From contig NC_048539.1 of assembly GCF_902806685.2 (NCBI RefSeq), forward strand, positions 9,436,501 to 9,500,500: 64,000 nucleotides of DNA, written 5' to 3'. Position numbers and translations under genes: made by a program. Of this stretch, positions 1 to 12,600 are shown piece after piece. The notes below the pieces were generated by a model, which saw only the letters and a list, made by a program, of their open reading frames with translations, searched no databases and was not told the origin of the DNA. Source of the DNA: Maniola hyperantus. Lineage: Eukaryota; Arthropoda; Insecta; Lepidoptera; Nymphalidae. Within the stretch, counting starts at the first letter, position 1, and each line of letters opens with the position of its first letter.

Positions 1-161
1 GTTCGGTTTGTTTCAGCCTTCAAAGTTAATTTCTTTAAATAATTAATTAATTTTAAAAAAAGCATTTGTTATATCTCGCCAGTTTTAATGAAAGAACCAA
101 GATTACTAAGGATGTATTAATTCAATGTATTAAGGATCTAAACTAATAATGTAAAGTTTAC

Positions 162-1020
162 ATATTGAGCTGAAACACGTTTTTGATGAGTGTTTAACCA
201 TGTGCCTGGCTTTTTGAGGAAGGAACTTGCATGTGAGCGTAGATTCTCATATTCCCATATTACACAACCAGCTAGGCTTAAGGATGTCACCTGAAAGATA
301 TTCTGAAGTAAAAATCATGTAAACCAAAACAGTTTTAATGGCTCTAAACATAATATTAATTTATAGTGTATTTATGTTAAAATTATTCAATAGCTAACAA
401 AGGGGGAATCAAGGCAGTAACAATATTCATACAAGAAAATAAACAGTTAATGTGGTCCATGTGGGCAAAGTTAATATTATACATAGCTAGATTCAATTCC
501 ATCTTTACTTTTCTGTTCAATAAAAACTTGTTCTATTTTATACAAGTACTTAAATATTTTTATTTATATAGGAAATTTATGTAAATTATTAAAGTGCATA
601 CCCCCACAGTGAAGAAAAATGGCTTTAAAAGGCCACTTGCATTCAGAGGTCCCTCTATTTGTATGTTGTCGAGAGGAGTCTGTTCCGTGATCGGCCGCCG
701 CCCACCACGCCGTGAATTGGTGAAGGAATTGCGCAATTGTTGCCGGACATACCCAAAACTATTTGAGTTTTGATTGAAAAACACTGGTTTGCTGAAAAGT
801 TTTTTTAACCAAATTACTCCTAAATAACATTCAACTTAATTTTTAGGCACATATTTACATAATTTGACACTGATTGTGGTTTTTCTATATAAAATTATTG
901 TGATTAGCATAGACCTATTAATTGATTAGAAATAATTAATTTGATGAAATGGTGTCTTGTACTAAATTCTTACCAGCAAAGAGTCAACTCTGCTGCAGAC
1001 CGAACATTTCTGAAGAACAT
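162..1020 (-). CDS. rho-7: Rhomboid-7 / PARL mitochondrial rhomboid protease, 5' part (exons 1-3)
   Basis: Three coding exons read on the minus strand: 1020-974, 791-602 and 290-162. Each is bounded by GT donors and AG acceptors, and the phases join (Cys16 is split between exons 1 and 2; the others are in phase 0). The 122 residues visible are a basic N-terminus with an Arg/Gly run (RRGGRRP), as expected for a mitochondrial presequence, then a first membrane segment containing KPFFFTVG and, across the exon 2/3 junction, IWEYENLRS. These match the region before the rhomboid core in PARL (KPLFFTVG, IWQYE). PARL-type proteases sit in the mitochondrial inner membrane and process PINK1/PGAM5-type substrates. 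The catalytic Ser/His helices are not in the window and must lie left of base 1. The ATG at 1020 is the first in frame. The family call rests on remembered similarity. Confidence 0.82.
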
Positions 1021-1569
1021 AATAATTTAAATGTGTAAGATTTGTTCCTATTACATTATTTTATATAATTAGACAAGATTTACAGGAGTTTTTGGTAATT
1101 AAATTGTGTTTTACAACAATTTATTTGGATTTTGAATACTATTTTATTTAGAAAATTGACTTTTGACGCTTTTGTGGTTTTTACTTTTTGTCAATGACCT
1201 AGGAATTGACTTGTTGACAGACATGACAATTGACAACCTATATCACAGACAAAAAACATGCCAATAACCAAAGAGTATAATAATATCAATAACCCATTCA
1301 TATTTTTTTAAACTGGTTTTACGGCTTTGGATTCAAGTCTTTTTGAACCTTACCCCTTTGTTACAACCTAACAACCACAACTAAACCATACCCATAATAA
1401 CAAACCAATGTTACTTACAGTGCGACAAGGCTCTCTTGGCACTTGAATGATATTGACAGGGGGGCGCTGTTGGAAAACAAAGGCTGACTATTCAAACAAG
1501 AACAAAGGGGAAACTTGTCGACAACGTTAGTTCCGATTTTCGCCATGCGCCAAGATAGCCATGTCGCAA
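1021..1569. other. Upstream region of rho-7, no gene seen
   Basis: AT-rich sequence between the rho-7 start codon and the first recognisable repeat. It should hold the rho-7 promoter and 5' UTR, but no distinct core promoter motif stands out. Short open frames here have no protein-like character. Confidence 0.4.
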
Positions 1570-2092
1570 TGTAACTCCTCAATCCTGATGCTGCAGGGTT
1601 ACTGCCCGCCTCAGTTATCAAGATTCAGGAAGTGTTCATAGTAAATTAATGTTGTAGGTACCAAGCAAGGACTTTATGCTTGAACTCAAAGTCCCAACTC
1701 CTCAACCCTGATGATGTAGGGTACAGCACTCCTAAACTATAGTGATTCAGGAACTGCGGATGATGCAGTATTATTTTTGGTGCCAAGCATAGACTACCGT
1801 AAAACGGGGTGAATAGGTACGAAATCTAACTTCGCATTGAAATTTACGGATGTTTTGGTACAAATTATGATGCTTTAACTGTTTGTAAGCATCTCCGGTT
1901 GTAAGAATTCTAAGGAAACATCCAAAAAATATAAAATAATGATAAATTACTGGTATATTTTAATCAAAATATATGCTGTCCCTATTTATACTTGATCCGG
2001 GGTGTAACGGAATGGCAAAGGGGTGAATAGGGAAAAAAGGTTAGGGTTGTCAAACACAAGGTCGTCTATCCTCTAATATTACAAAACTAGCT

Positions 2093-2300
2093 TATGCTCG
2101 CGACTTCGTCCGACACAAATTTCAAACCCCTATTTCAACCCCTTAGGGGTTGAGTTTTCAAAAATCCTTTCTTAGCGGATGCCTATGTCTTAATAGTTAT
2201 CTTCATACCAAATTTCAGCCTGATCTGTCTAGTAGTTTGAGCTGTACGTTGATAGATCAGTCAGTCAGTCACCTTTTCCTTTTATATATTTAGATTAGGA
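2093..2300 (+). repeat. Interspersed retroposon, family B (TTATGCTCGCGACTTCGTCC)
   Basis: Begins CTAGCTTATGCTCGCGACTTCGTCC and ends near GTTGATAGATCAGTCAGTCAG followed by CACCTTTTCCTTTTATATATTTAG. The same block recurs at 12722-12880, 22830-23040, 24600-24790 and, inverted, 9125-9215. The constant ends and variable truncation are those of a non-LTR retroposon or SINE. I cannot give its catalogue name. Confidence 0.6.
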
Positions 2301-2516
2301 AAGTGAAGACTTGTTTGTTTGTAATCGATAAACTCTGAAATTACTGGACTGATTTTGAGAATTCTTTCACCATATTCTATAGCTATTTTATTCAGAAGTA
2401 ACATAGGCTATATGTTATTATACATGGCATAGTAGGTATCAAATCTTTAAAAAAAAGCAACCGCCGAGTTTCTTGCTGGTTGCTGGCATTCCGAATCAGT
2501 GGTTTGACGATTCAAA

Positions 2517-2635
2517 AATAAATAAATAAAAATATTTTTTATTTAATTAAACTGTTACAAGTAGTGTAGTACTACCTATACTTGTAAAAGTTTAATTGAA
2601 TAAAAAATATTTTTATTTATTTATTTATTTATCAA
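2517..2635. repeat. AT-rich inverted repeat (small MITE or hairpin)
   Basis: An arm of AAATAAATAAATAAAAATAT type at 2519 is followed by TTTTTTATTTAATTAAACT and, after a short loop around AGTGTAGTACTACC, by the inverse complement ending in ATTTATTTATTTATTTAT. It forms a long hairpin of about 115 bases inside the 1797-3236 element. Confidence 0.5.
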
Positions 2636-4139
2636 TATTAAACAGTAAAATGCCATTTAACTAAATTTTACTAGTCGACTACACATGAAGGAAGAATTTT
2701 TTGAACAATTTAATTAAATATTTAAAGTGACAGCCCTGTCCCTATATAAACCTTACTGTTCCTATTTAACCTTGATTCGTTCCAATTCAGTAAGTATAGC
2801 GTTCCTATCCACCCCTTTCCCGTACCTATAATCCCCATGGCAAAGCCAAAACCACTTGGTTTCCAATTTTTTCTTTTTTACAGAAAAATATGTAACATTT
2901 AGACAAATCTGCTTTTGTGACGCCTCTTAGATAAATGTTTAATGATTTCTAATAATTTTTGTACTGTTTTATTCTCGTACTGCGTCAAAGTAAACAAAGT
3001 TTTGAGACCTACGGCTTAGCGTGTTTTGAACAACGTTTTTGCAATGACGCTTTCGTTATTTTAATGCCAATTTGTCTCTGGTTCAGTATTGCCAAATAAA
3101 AGATTAAATATTCTACTATAGGGAAAAACAATGCTACCAAAATTCTAAGCTGATTTGGGTATTATTTTTACGTTCAAATCTCATTCCCAGTTTTGTCCCT
3201 ATTCACACCCCGGTTCCTATTCACCCCGTTTTACGGTACGTCTACACTATTGAACTTCGGATCCCAACTCCTCAATGCTGATGCTGCAAGGTACTGAACT
3301 CCTAAGCCGTGGGGATTCGGGAATTCCTGATGTTGAATTGATATTTTAGATATCAAGCAATGACTACTTACACTAAAAAGCTTAAAATAAAATAAACCGA
3401 CTTCCAAAACCACTACAAATTAAAAAAATACTGAAAATACTTTTGTTTCTAGTTTCTACACGTGTAGGTATGTACAATGTATGTTGTATGTTGAAATCGG
3501 GCGAGCTACATGCTTTGATTTCTAGATTCTTTTAAGCTCGCCCGACTTCATACATACCTACCTAATAAAAATTGCACTACCTACTTATATGTATAACAAA
3601 AACATCATAATTTACCTAGGACAATCTCTCTCCGTTGCATGTATATTCAGCTTCACCTACTCACCCCTCGTTTCACTACGGATATCACTTCATTCCGGAC
3701 CTGAAGGAAGAAGATTATGAAAATATCTCAACTCCTACAGGTACCTACTTTATTTAAAAAAAAATTAGGTAGGTACCTACTTTATAAAATAAAATTATGT
3801 TTCTTTTGAAAGTTTCTTCATAACTTCAAATAATAGTGAACTTATGAGACAAATTATTAAGTATTCGCATAAATGAACCATGTAAAAACAACGAAATTGC
3901 AAAACTAACGCCTTTACGGCAAACTTTACACTAAAATAAATTCAATTTTTTTTTACTTTAACAACATTGTTTGATTGTAATTCGTAACTACAACATAAAT
4001 GATGTTAATCTGAAAATTACTTTTCACTACCGCTCCCTACAAATTGATTGATAGCAAATTGATGTTAGTTGCGTTTGCTGCACTTCTAAATGATTCGTAG
4101 GTAATACTTATGTAGGTATGTAGTTAATTTTATTTGTTA

Positions 4140-4350
4140 CTAGCTGATGCCCGCGACTTCGTCCGCGTGGAATTAGGTTTTTAAAATCCCGTGGGAACTC
4201 TTTGATTTTCCGGGATAAAAAGTAGCCTATGTCACTCTCCGGTCTTTATCTATACCCATACAAAAAATCACGCCAATCCGTTGCACCGTTGAGACGTGAT
4301 TGAAGGACAAACCAACAAACAAACACACTTTCGCATTTATATTAAGGGTA
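4140..4350 (+). repeat. Interspersed retroposon, family A (CTAGCTGATGCCCGCGACTT)
   Basis: Starts CTAGCTGATGCCCGCGACTT and ends near CACACTTTCGCATTTATA. Very similar copies lie at 14458-14655, 15276-15540, 25931-26190, 27305-27600, 29048-29258, 32090-32125 (truncated), 41238-41345 and 49738-49957 on the plus strand, and at 50920-51095, 58105-58325 and 63058-63300 on the minus strand. The shared ends and frequent internal truncation indicate a retroposed SINE or LINE tail. The open frames it creates are not host genes. Confidence 0.65.
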
Positions 4351-6661
4351 CTGATTCATAAACATAGGTACTAAATGTTCTTACTTTTTACGTATAATAA
4401 TAATGTTATTTATTATTATTAATAATAATTATAAAGTATAAGTAAAAAGGTTTTTTAAATTTCAATTTAATTTTTATTTCATACGTACCTACTTTTAAAA
4501 CTTTATGTTAGTAGGTAGACGCTTGTGTTGAGCAGCTAGCCGTTTACCTAAACTTTTAGAATGTAAGTGTACAAAAACGTTTTATTAAATCGAATGCAAA
4601 ATTGTACGTGTAGGTTTAATAATTTCTGCGTTATCAGGGGCTCGAAAATATCTTGAACACATTACGCACTACCATGCCAGTGCGTTGCCTTATTAGAATT
4701 ATTTGTCTGTCCTATTATTCTAATAAGAAAACTCGAACTTCAAACGGCTAAACGTATTTTCTTGGATTAACTATTTATAGCTAAGAACACTCGATCAAGC
4801 CACTATTCAAACACAAAAACTAAATCTAAGTCGGTTCATTTGTTTAGGAGCTACGATGACACAGGCAGATACACAAACACACAGATACACAAGTCGAACA
4901 TATAACAACCCTCTTTTTGGGTCGGGGGTTAAAAATTGGTTTTAACGGATGGTCTGTGAAAGATATAACAATCACATAGCCAAGCAAACAAAAAAATAAA
5001 CCGATAGACATACCTACGCTTATAATAAATATTAAGAACTATGGATAATAATGAGACAGTCCGTTATTAATAACAAGTGGGATGAAAAGCAATAATATGG
5101 TGCTGGTTCAATAATTTTGCCACACTATCCAAAAATTCATAGGTAGGTAGCCCGGTAGGTACTCAAAGAAAAATGCTGGTTTTGGTTGGTTCACTTACAT
5201 AGTGATCAGTGTAGGTACTTATGCCAAATAAGTCGTATTTACCACGGTAAAAGAAAGAGCTAAAAAATTCCCATCGACTAGGTACATAAGGTCAACGAAG
5301 TGTACATAGGAAATGTGATGAGTCGTAAACTTGTTATAGCGTCTAGCTTTAAAAGGCCTGTTTCCAGGGGGTCCTTTGCAAATACCCGTGCCTACAGCTC
5401 TGCTACAGCTCTATAATTATGTATAATAGCGACGACAAGGGGGGGTTGCAGAAGTGGGGTGACGGTGTTTTGCGCATGCTCCATTCAGACGACGAAATGG
5501 GGCGACCCTCGGTAACTTCAGTGTACAGCTGAGAGACCCAAAGTGACTCGTCACACTCATATAATCTCGATTTTTGAGTCTCAGGACCATAAAACCCTAC
5601 ATTTTCAAAAAGTAAGTATTTTTTCTTGCAATAATTACAAATGATTTTTATTTCCTGAATCCTTTAAACCAAAAATGCCTTCATATTGACGTAGTTTTGT
5701 TATGTTTCGGCTTTTAAAATTGAGAGTTAACGAGGCATTATAATTAGGTAAGAGAGAGCACATAGGGCGCCTATGGTATTTAAAGCATTAAAGGCAGCGT
5801 AAGATTTAATTAAAAAATATAACTTATATACATAGGTAAGTATTCTAACGAATTGCTTTCAATATAATACGACCGAATATTTGTTTAAGCGCGAAAATTT
5901 CATTGAATGGCGTCAGCAAATCGATATCGCAACCATGTGGTCTCTTGAAACTTAAATTTCTTCAGCGTGTGCCTCTTACAATAATTTTATTAGGTACACC
6001 CAATTCACAATATACAAATTGACTAAAGACTTCTAAAGAAAAATGCTGTGAAACCATTTTTCGTGACATAAAAGATAGAGATTTCTTAGTAAAAGTATTA
6101 AAACGAATAGAAGTACTTAGGTAATTGTATGTAGATAATTATTATCATAGCGAGTAATTATTGACAGAATATTCAGTAAACATTTTTGTTTCAGAAATGA
6201 AGCCAAATTTACTAAAACTGCACCAACTCCAAAAACTGCGTTTTAAACATCTTACGTTGTGACGCACAATTTTGTAATTTCAACCAATATTGTTACTTCT
6301 AATTTGGATAGGTACCATAATTCATAATTTATAAAATATTTGTTAAGGATCTAAGTTTATAACATCTTGTATGTTAAAGTAAAACTACCACTAGTGTACC
6401 AACTAATTATATTATTACGACTATATTTTTGTACGGAACGATGATGATAGTTTTATTGAATTGATGAAAAAGGAATTTGTTACTGTCGTGGTTAGTCAAT
6501 GTTTATTAAAAGCGAAGCTTACTAGTTGTTATCTGTAATATGTATTAAATTGCATAAAAATTAATTAGGTGCTAAAAAAATAAGTTAAGTAGTACCTACC
6601 ACTTGCCTATCATAAGTAGCCAATGCCGGTGATTAAACTACAGTTAAATTAGGAAGAAGAG
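4351..6661. other. Intergenic region upstream of SLC20A; possible promoter and noncoding first exon near 5430-5611
   Basis: Mostly AT-rich filler with a retroelement fragment around 4830-4935. The interval 5430-5530 is unusually GC- and CpG-rich, and is followed at 5611/5612 by a consensus donor (CAAAAA then GTAAGTA). A plausible acceptor lies just before the SLC20A start codon (CTACAG at about 6640, or AAATTAG at 6652). I infer a CpG-rich promoter and a noncoding first exon. No transcript supports it. Confidence 0.3.
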
Positions 6662-9600
6662 ATGGAACCATATTCAGACGATTTGCTCTGGTTGGTGATA
6701 TGTGGTTTCGTGGTTGCATTTATTCTGGCGTTTGGGATCGGCGCTAATGACGTAGCAAATTCATTCGGAACAAGCGTTGGGTCAAAAGTCCTCACACTCA
6801 CACAAGCATGCATACTTGCAACAATTTTCGAAATCGCCGGAGCGGTCTTGATCGGTAAGTTTAGTACTATTTCTTTGATTATATTCACTGCAAATAGGTT
6901 GAAACTAAACGTTTTAAAAAAGGCTTTCTTTTCTCGGTTAGTAGGGCCGTTGGCAGTAGGTATGAATTAGTAAAATATTTGGAGGGTACATTAAACCTTT
7001 GACGGTTAAATTTCAAAATATTTTTAATAGGTACCTACCTATAGTACACGACAAGTGACGGCGCGCGCTAACCCGGTGGGGATAGCGCGGGTAACGTGTG
7101 ATGTGACGTGCGGGAGTCAAAATAACCCGAACTCACTGATTTTTAAAAAATAAAATATTTATTTGCAATTTAAATTTAAATTACAATAGGTATTCTTAAT
7201 CATTAGTTAACTCTATGAGTAATAAGTTGAGAAGCGCCACTGATCTTGGTGGCTCGCCGTTTTATACTGAATGAAAAAGTAATTCCCTTTGTGCTGATGA
7301 GTACTTGCTACCTTGTTCCTCGAAGTCCGCGGTGTTATCGATAATGCCATTGTACTTTTGTTTTCATTATTGGTTTTCGTGGAGCCGGGATGTTGACAAT
7401 TTTTAATGTCCTCATTGTTTGGAAGCACTTGACTCGGGTGTGCGGGGCGTCCCCCCGCCTCGTACCCTGATTGCCATCTCGAGCTGTCGCGTACTATAGG
7501 TAGGTATCTACTATCTAGTCTAGTTTAAATCATAATATAATCTCTCTAAAATACTTTCAATTTGATTATTTGATAAGCTTAGCCTCATTTTGGACTAAAC
7601 GAAAAATATTGAATAGGTAGGTACATATTTTGTACTTACACTTAAGTTTATCATACTTATTGTTGTTGGTTAGGTTACAAGGTATCCGATACGATGCGCA
7701 AGGGCATACTTGACGTGTCACTATACGACGACGGAGGTGAACGACTGCTGGCTGCCGGTTGCCTGGCAGCTCTGATCGCCGGAGCCGCCTGGCTGATCCT
7801 CGCCACGGCTCTCAGGCTCCCAGTGTCAGGGACTCATTCGGTGGTTGGCGCTACTGTTGGATTCACACTGACTGCAAAAGGCCCAGTTGGCGTTCGTTGG
7901 TCTACACTAGGGGCGATTGGTGAGAATGAAAATTAATATTTTAGAGCAGACTGACTACCCTCTAATTAGTATAACATTCCTACTAAAAGTTTATACCAAG
8001 GAAATATTATTTACCTACATGCATACATGCATACATGCATATAGAGACTCTTAATGAAATATAACCACGTTATCTGCGCCACTCGTAGCAACTTTTACTA
8101 TTTGATGACAAAATTAGCATGAACGCGATCTCTGCCTGCTTGTGATAATAGTCGTGTAAAGCCCTAACTTGAGTGTCAGCTTCAACACGGCTTCTTATAA
8201 GTAGTTCGTAAGGTTAGCAGCTATCCTGACCAGTCGTACTGGCTAGCGGTACGACTTTGCCAAAGGGGGTACTGTAGGATAAGCAATGGCGAGGTCTAAT
8301 TAGTTGGAGCGCACTTGACTAAAAGATGCCTAATTCAGTCTTGCCTTGAAGCTACAGTTCTACGTGGCAGGAAATACGGACGCCGAAAGGGCGATGTTCC
8401 AAACCTTAACGGTTCGTATTGCGAATAGATTGGATGTCGATCACGTTCACGGTTTCTCGTGTTCTGTGGTCAGTGGAGAGTGGAGAGTGGTCTACCACTC
8501 TACCACAGATGACAGAAAAGTTCTTCTTCCCGTTGGAGAAAAGACAAGATTGTACTTTCACAGCACACTCCAAAACATAGTCGATTCAAATTTAAAAAAA
8601 AAATCCGTAAGAACCTTCCTTGTACTTCAAGAACCATTATAAAAAGAGAAATAGCGAAATCGGTTCAGCGGTTCTCGAGATTTGCGATGAGCAACACATT
8701 TAGTGATTCGTTTTTATATTATAGAAGATAACCCAAGACTATATCCTAAGCTCCGTTTTATTTGCTTTCAGTTTTATCATGGTTTATATCGCCTGCTCTC
8801 AGCGGTACGGTGTCAGCACTGCTGTACTGGTTGGTCCGTCGATTCATCCTGCGCGCAACTCAGCCGTTGACTGCAGGGTTGAAAGTCCTACCTTTGTTCT
8901 ACGGCGCCACTATTGCTGTTAATGTGCTAAGTGTGGTCCTCGATGGCCCAAAATGTAAGTATTATACCTATCTACTTACTATCTAATAATAATAATGTAT
9001 GATACTTTCGTTGATATTAGATAAGTCAGCGTGGATGTTTACTGTTGGGTGAGATCTTTAGAGCGCACTCTGCCTTTGCTTAGAATTAAAACAGGTAAAA
9101 CGAGACAAGTGTCTCGTTACATAAATCTAAATCTAAATATATAAAAGGAAAAGGTGACTGACTGACTGACTGATCTATCAACGCACAGCTCAAACTACTG
9201 GACGGATCAGGCATTTGAACAAACTCGTTTTTCCTTTGCAGTGTTGGCAATGGACAATATACCACTATGGATGGCTTTGTCAGGGTCCCTGGCTTTGGGT
9301 GTATTCGCAGCGATTTGCGTGCGTACCTTCCTCGTGCCCTATTATCAACGTCGCTTTGTGGCACCGCCTGTTAACTTTACCCTCGGATTATCTAACGGTG
9401 AGTGTTTACTCATAGCACACAAAAATCTCTTTTTTTACACGACTGCGCTACGCGAAATATATTTTTTTGTTCCTTTGCGGTGCTCTCTAGAGCTAAAAGA
9501 CTAACTAAATGCGTGAACCGATTTTAATGATTCTTAGGTATACCAAACGATTTGTCCTAATTTCAATTGTGATGACGTGTAGGTGAGGAATTCCATCCAT

Positions 9601-12600
9601 AGAATTGATTTTCTAAATAAAAGTAATGATTTGTGCGTATTTTAATAATCCTGTTTATATTTTTTATGATAGTGTGACTTATGATAGTGTGACTTATAGT
9701 AGTGTTTTATGGTAGTGAACATACATATCACAAATTTCGTCACTGGCAGTAAGCGAAACCGTGGTCTAGCGGTCAAGGCATCGGGCGCGAATCCAGAAGA
9801 CGCAGGTTAGAGTCCTGCCGGTTCCGCAATTTTTGATATGTATTTAAAAATTATGTTGCCTATTTGGTAATCGATGGTCATGGCTGCTATTAGACGCCAT
9901 TAAATCATGACGTAAGAATCATCTTTCCATATTTTAAGTTGAACGTATAAGTAGCTATATTGCTAAATAACGACAAATTATAATTGAACCTCCAAGTGTT
10001 CTATCAAGATCACAAGTCTCACTGAATTTTATACTCCGCAACAGGTTGTGATGGCAATCGAGGTATGAGGCGAGGGGATGTCACCCGCGCTCGCCCGCAC
10101 CGGGTTAGCGTGGCAGCTGCGCGGGTGTGCGGTGCGTTCCCTCCCCGATTGCCATCTCGATCTGTCGCGTACTATATATATCAAAATGTTTTATTTTAGA
10201 AACGACCCCAGCTAATACACCCACACATACAAAAACCAGTGTACCTCAACGGCCAACTTCGTTACTATCCGAGGACGGCAAACTCCTCGAAGCTATAGAA
10301 GAGAGTGCAGAAATGGTTACCCTAAGCGATGCAGACAAATGTTCTGCCGGCGTCAGAGAGATTAATGCTAGAAACCGAGCTCTACTGGCCACGATGGACG
10401 ACTGCAGTATCCTTTCCCGAAGCTTAAGCCCACCAAACAAATCACGTTTACAGTTAATTGATGCAGACCCCCAAATAAATACTCTTAAATACATAGACGA
10501 GACGTTAAGCTGCTGTAAGAGTTTAGATTCGGCTCAGCTGGTGGGAATGGGTGAAAGTTATGATTCGAAGAATGGGTTTCTGGGAGATTCGTGTGACACG
10601 ATCGCACGCGGTGAGCTTGGGCGACTATCGGCGATGAGAATGCCTCCCATGGCAGTGGAATTTGACACTCCACCGCCTAGATCTGATAAGGTAAGTGCGC
10701 GTCCAGTTACAGACCCTGGGGAGTGACATAAGGCTACTTTTTATCCTGGAAAAAGAAAGAGTTAAAAAAAAAATCCACACGGACACCGCCAAATTTTCAG
10801 CAAACCTAATGACCTTACTGTAAGTCATAAGACTTTCAGTCAGTCCTACTGATGTTTGCAAGCTATAATCTGGCAAATAAGTGATTGATGATGACTCGTC
10901 AGTCATCAACAACTTATCGCCAGGCCACTACTGAGCACAGGTCTCCAGAATGAGAAGGTTTTAGGCCATATAGCTCACCACGCTAGACAAGTATGGATTG
11001 GCAGACTTTACACACCTTTGAGAATATTACCCTCTTGTATAGTACCCTCAGGCATGCAAATTACCTCACGGCGACTATGCCCATAATAATATCATGTTCA
11101 TTAAAATTCGACTTAAATTATTTCAGGGTCCTGAAGGTGGCAGCGCGTGGAGTATAGAGTGCGAGATACGGAACACACGGTTGGCGGCGATCACACCCAA
11201 CTCCAGCGCTGCGCCACTGCTTCGCGGCAGCAGCCCAGCACCGCCGGTGGCACCACCGCCTCCGCCGGCGGACACGCTGCGACTGTTCTCCTTCCTACAG
11301 GTTCTCACTGCTACCTTCGGGGCATTCGCTCATGGAGGCAACGATGTCAGGTGAGATAATCCTGATATAATATACAGTGTGTTTTTTTGTAACTGGGACA
11401 GTATGGGAAAATCAAAAACCACAGGAGATACATTTGCTTTAATTTGACCAACTTCTGTTGTCCCCTGTCAGTTCACGTCACATTGGGAGACGCGAGGCTG
11501 CACGGCCTGTGCATGCTGAGTGTTCTCAGGAAAAGAGTAGGTAGAGGACACTAAAATTGACACTGCTGCCGGCGGGCGCCCATGTACACAATTGTTATTC
11601 TGTGAAAATGTCTTTATAAACTCCAAAATTGGGCATTTCAATTATCAAAACAAATCTGTTATTATTATTCTTTTCTGTTATTATTTTCCCTAAAATTACT
11701 GAATTTCCTGAAAGTGTTGGACGATAGTGGTATTAATTAAGTATATCAAAATTTGAATCTATTGGCCTCGAACTTAACTTTGATAAATGCGAAATATACC
11801 TATGTTATACCAAATTCGTTTTCGGCTGATTCTAAATTAGATATTTAAGAGCAATTCAATTTGTCTTCTGGCATTAACTAGGCTCCTGTACTAGAAGCAC
11901 CATTTCCTCAGTTTGTTGAAAATACTATTTCAAAATTTAGTAATAACTCCCACTCGTCTCGTCTCTTTGAAATTAATCCACATATGGCTCTTACTAATTT
12001 TTAAATAATATAATTTTTAAAAACTTAAATAAGTAGTTTTATTAGAGAAAAAAAAATTAAGGAAAATATCAATATATCCTTGTCACTAAGGAAAAACTCA
12101 GAATGTAAAGAACGACGATTTGACGACCTCCCTGCAGCAGTGATAAGCATTGTGGTCCCGGGTTCGATTACTGGCATGGGTTTGGAATTTCATAATTTCT
12201 TTTATTCCGTCTGGTCTGGTGGGAGCACAGATTAGAGACTTCTTTTATCTATGGGTGGGAGGCTTCGGCCGTGGCTGGTTCCATGCAAAAAATCACGTCA
12301 ATCCGTTGCTCTGTTGCGATTTGATTGAAGGACAAACTAACAAACAAACACATTTTCGCATTTATAATTAAGGGGTAGTGATTTCATTTATTTATTTAGT
12401 TTTTTAGTCTTTTGATGCCTGTTTTTCGAAAATAATTTTTATCATCAGTGTATTTATATATCCTTTCGCATATTAAATATTACCGTCTCTAATTTCAGTA
12501 ACGCCATAGGTCCGCTAGTAGCCCTCTGGTTGCTATACTCGGAGGGTGGAGCGCACGCGAGAGCGGAGACCCCACTGGCGATACTGGTGTTTGGTGGGGT

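Larger units (their letters stand above)
1797..3236. mobile_element. Non-autonomous DNA transposon with perfect 21-bp TIRs and TA target duplication
   Basis: The left end reads CCGTAAAACGGGGTGAATAG from 1797, and the right end is its exact inverse complement over 21 bases, ending at 3236. TA flanks both sides (1795-1796 and 3237-3238). Variants of GGGGTGAATAGGG recur inside near both ends (about 2020, 2810 and 3200), as subterminal binding-site repeats would. A 2-bp TA duplication fits the Tc1/mariner/pogo group. No transposase frame is visible in its 1440 bases, and part of the interior (2093-2300) is another interspersed repeat. Confidence 0.7.
1570..3420. repeat. Interspersed repeat with internal short units, split by a DNA transposon
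   Basis: Flanks of the inserted element at 1797-3236. Both sides carry variants of AACTCCTCAATCCTGATGCT spaced about 100-120 bases apart (around 1575, 1690 and 3265). The same phrase recurs near 26060 and 27460, so this is a dispersed repeat with tandem internal units that was broken by the later insertion. No coding content. Confidence 0.5.

Noticed and set aside
1..160. Fourth exon of rho-7 at the left edge (after TTGAAG on the minus strand)
   Set aside because: A few residues could be read, but no convincing match to the rhomboid family and a weak acceptor.
9753..9824. Functional tRNA gene
   Set aside because: Loss of U33, a changed T loop and mismatches in two stems make function unlikely. 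Listed as a pseudogene.
10127..10726. 199-codon frame read as an independent gene
   Set aside because: Its first part is MITE and intron sequence. Bases 10200-10690 are exon 5 of the SLC20 transporter, with proper splice sites.
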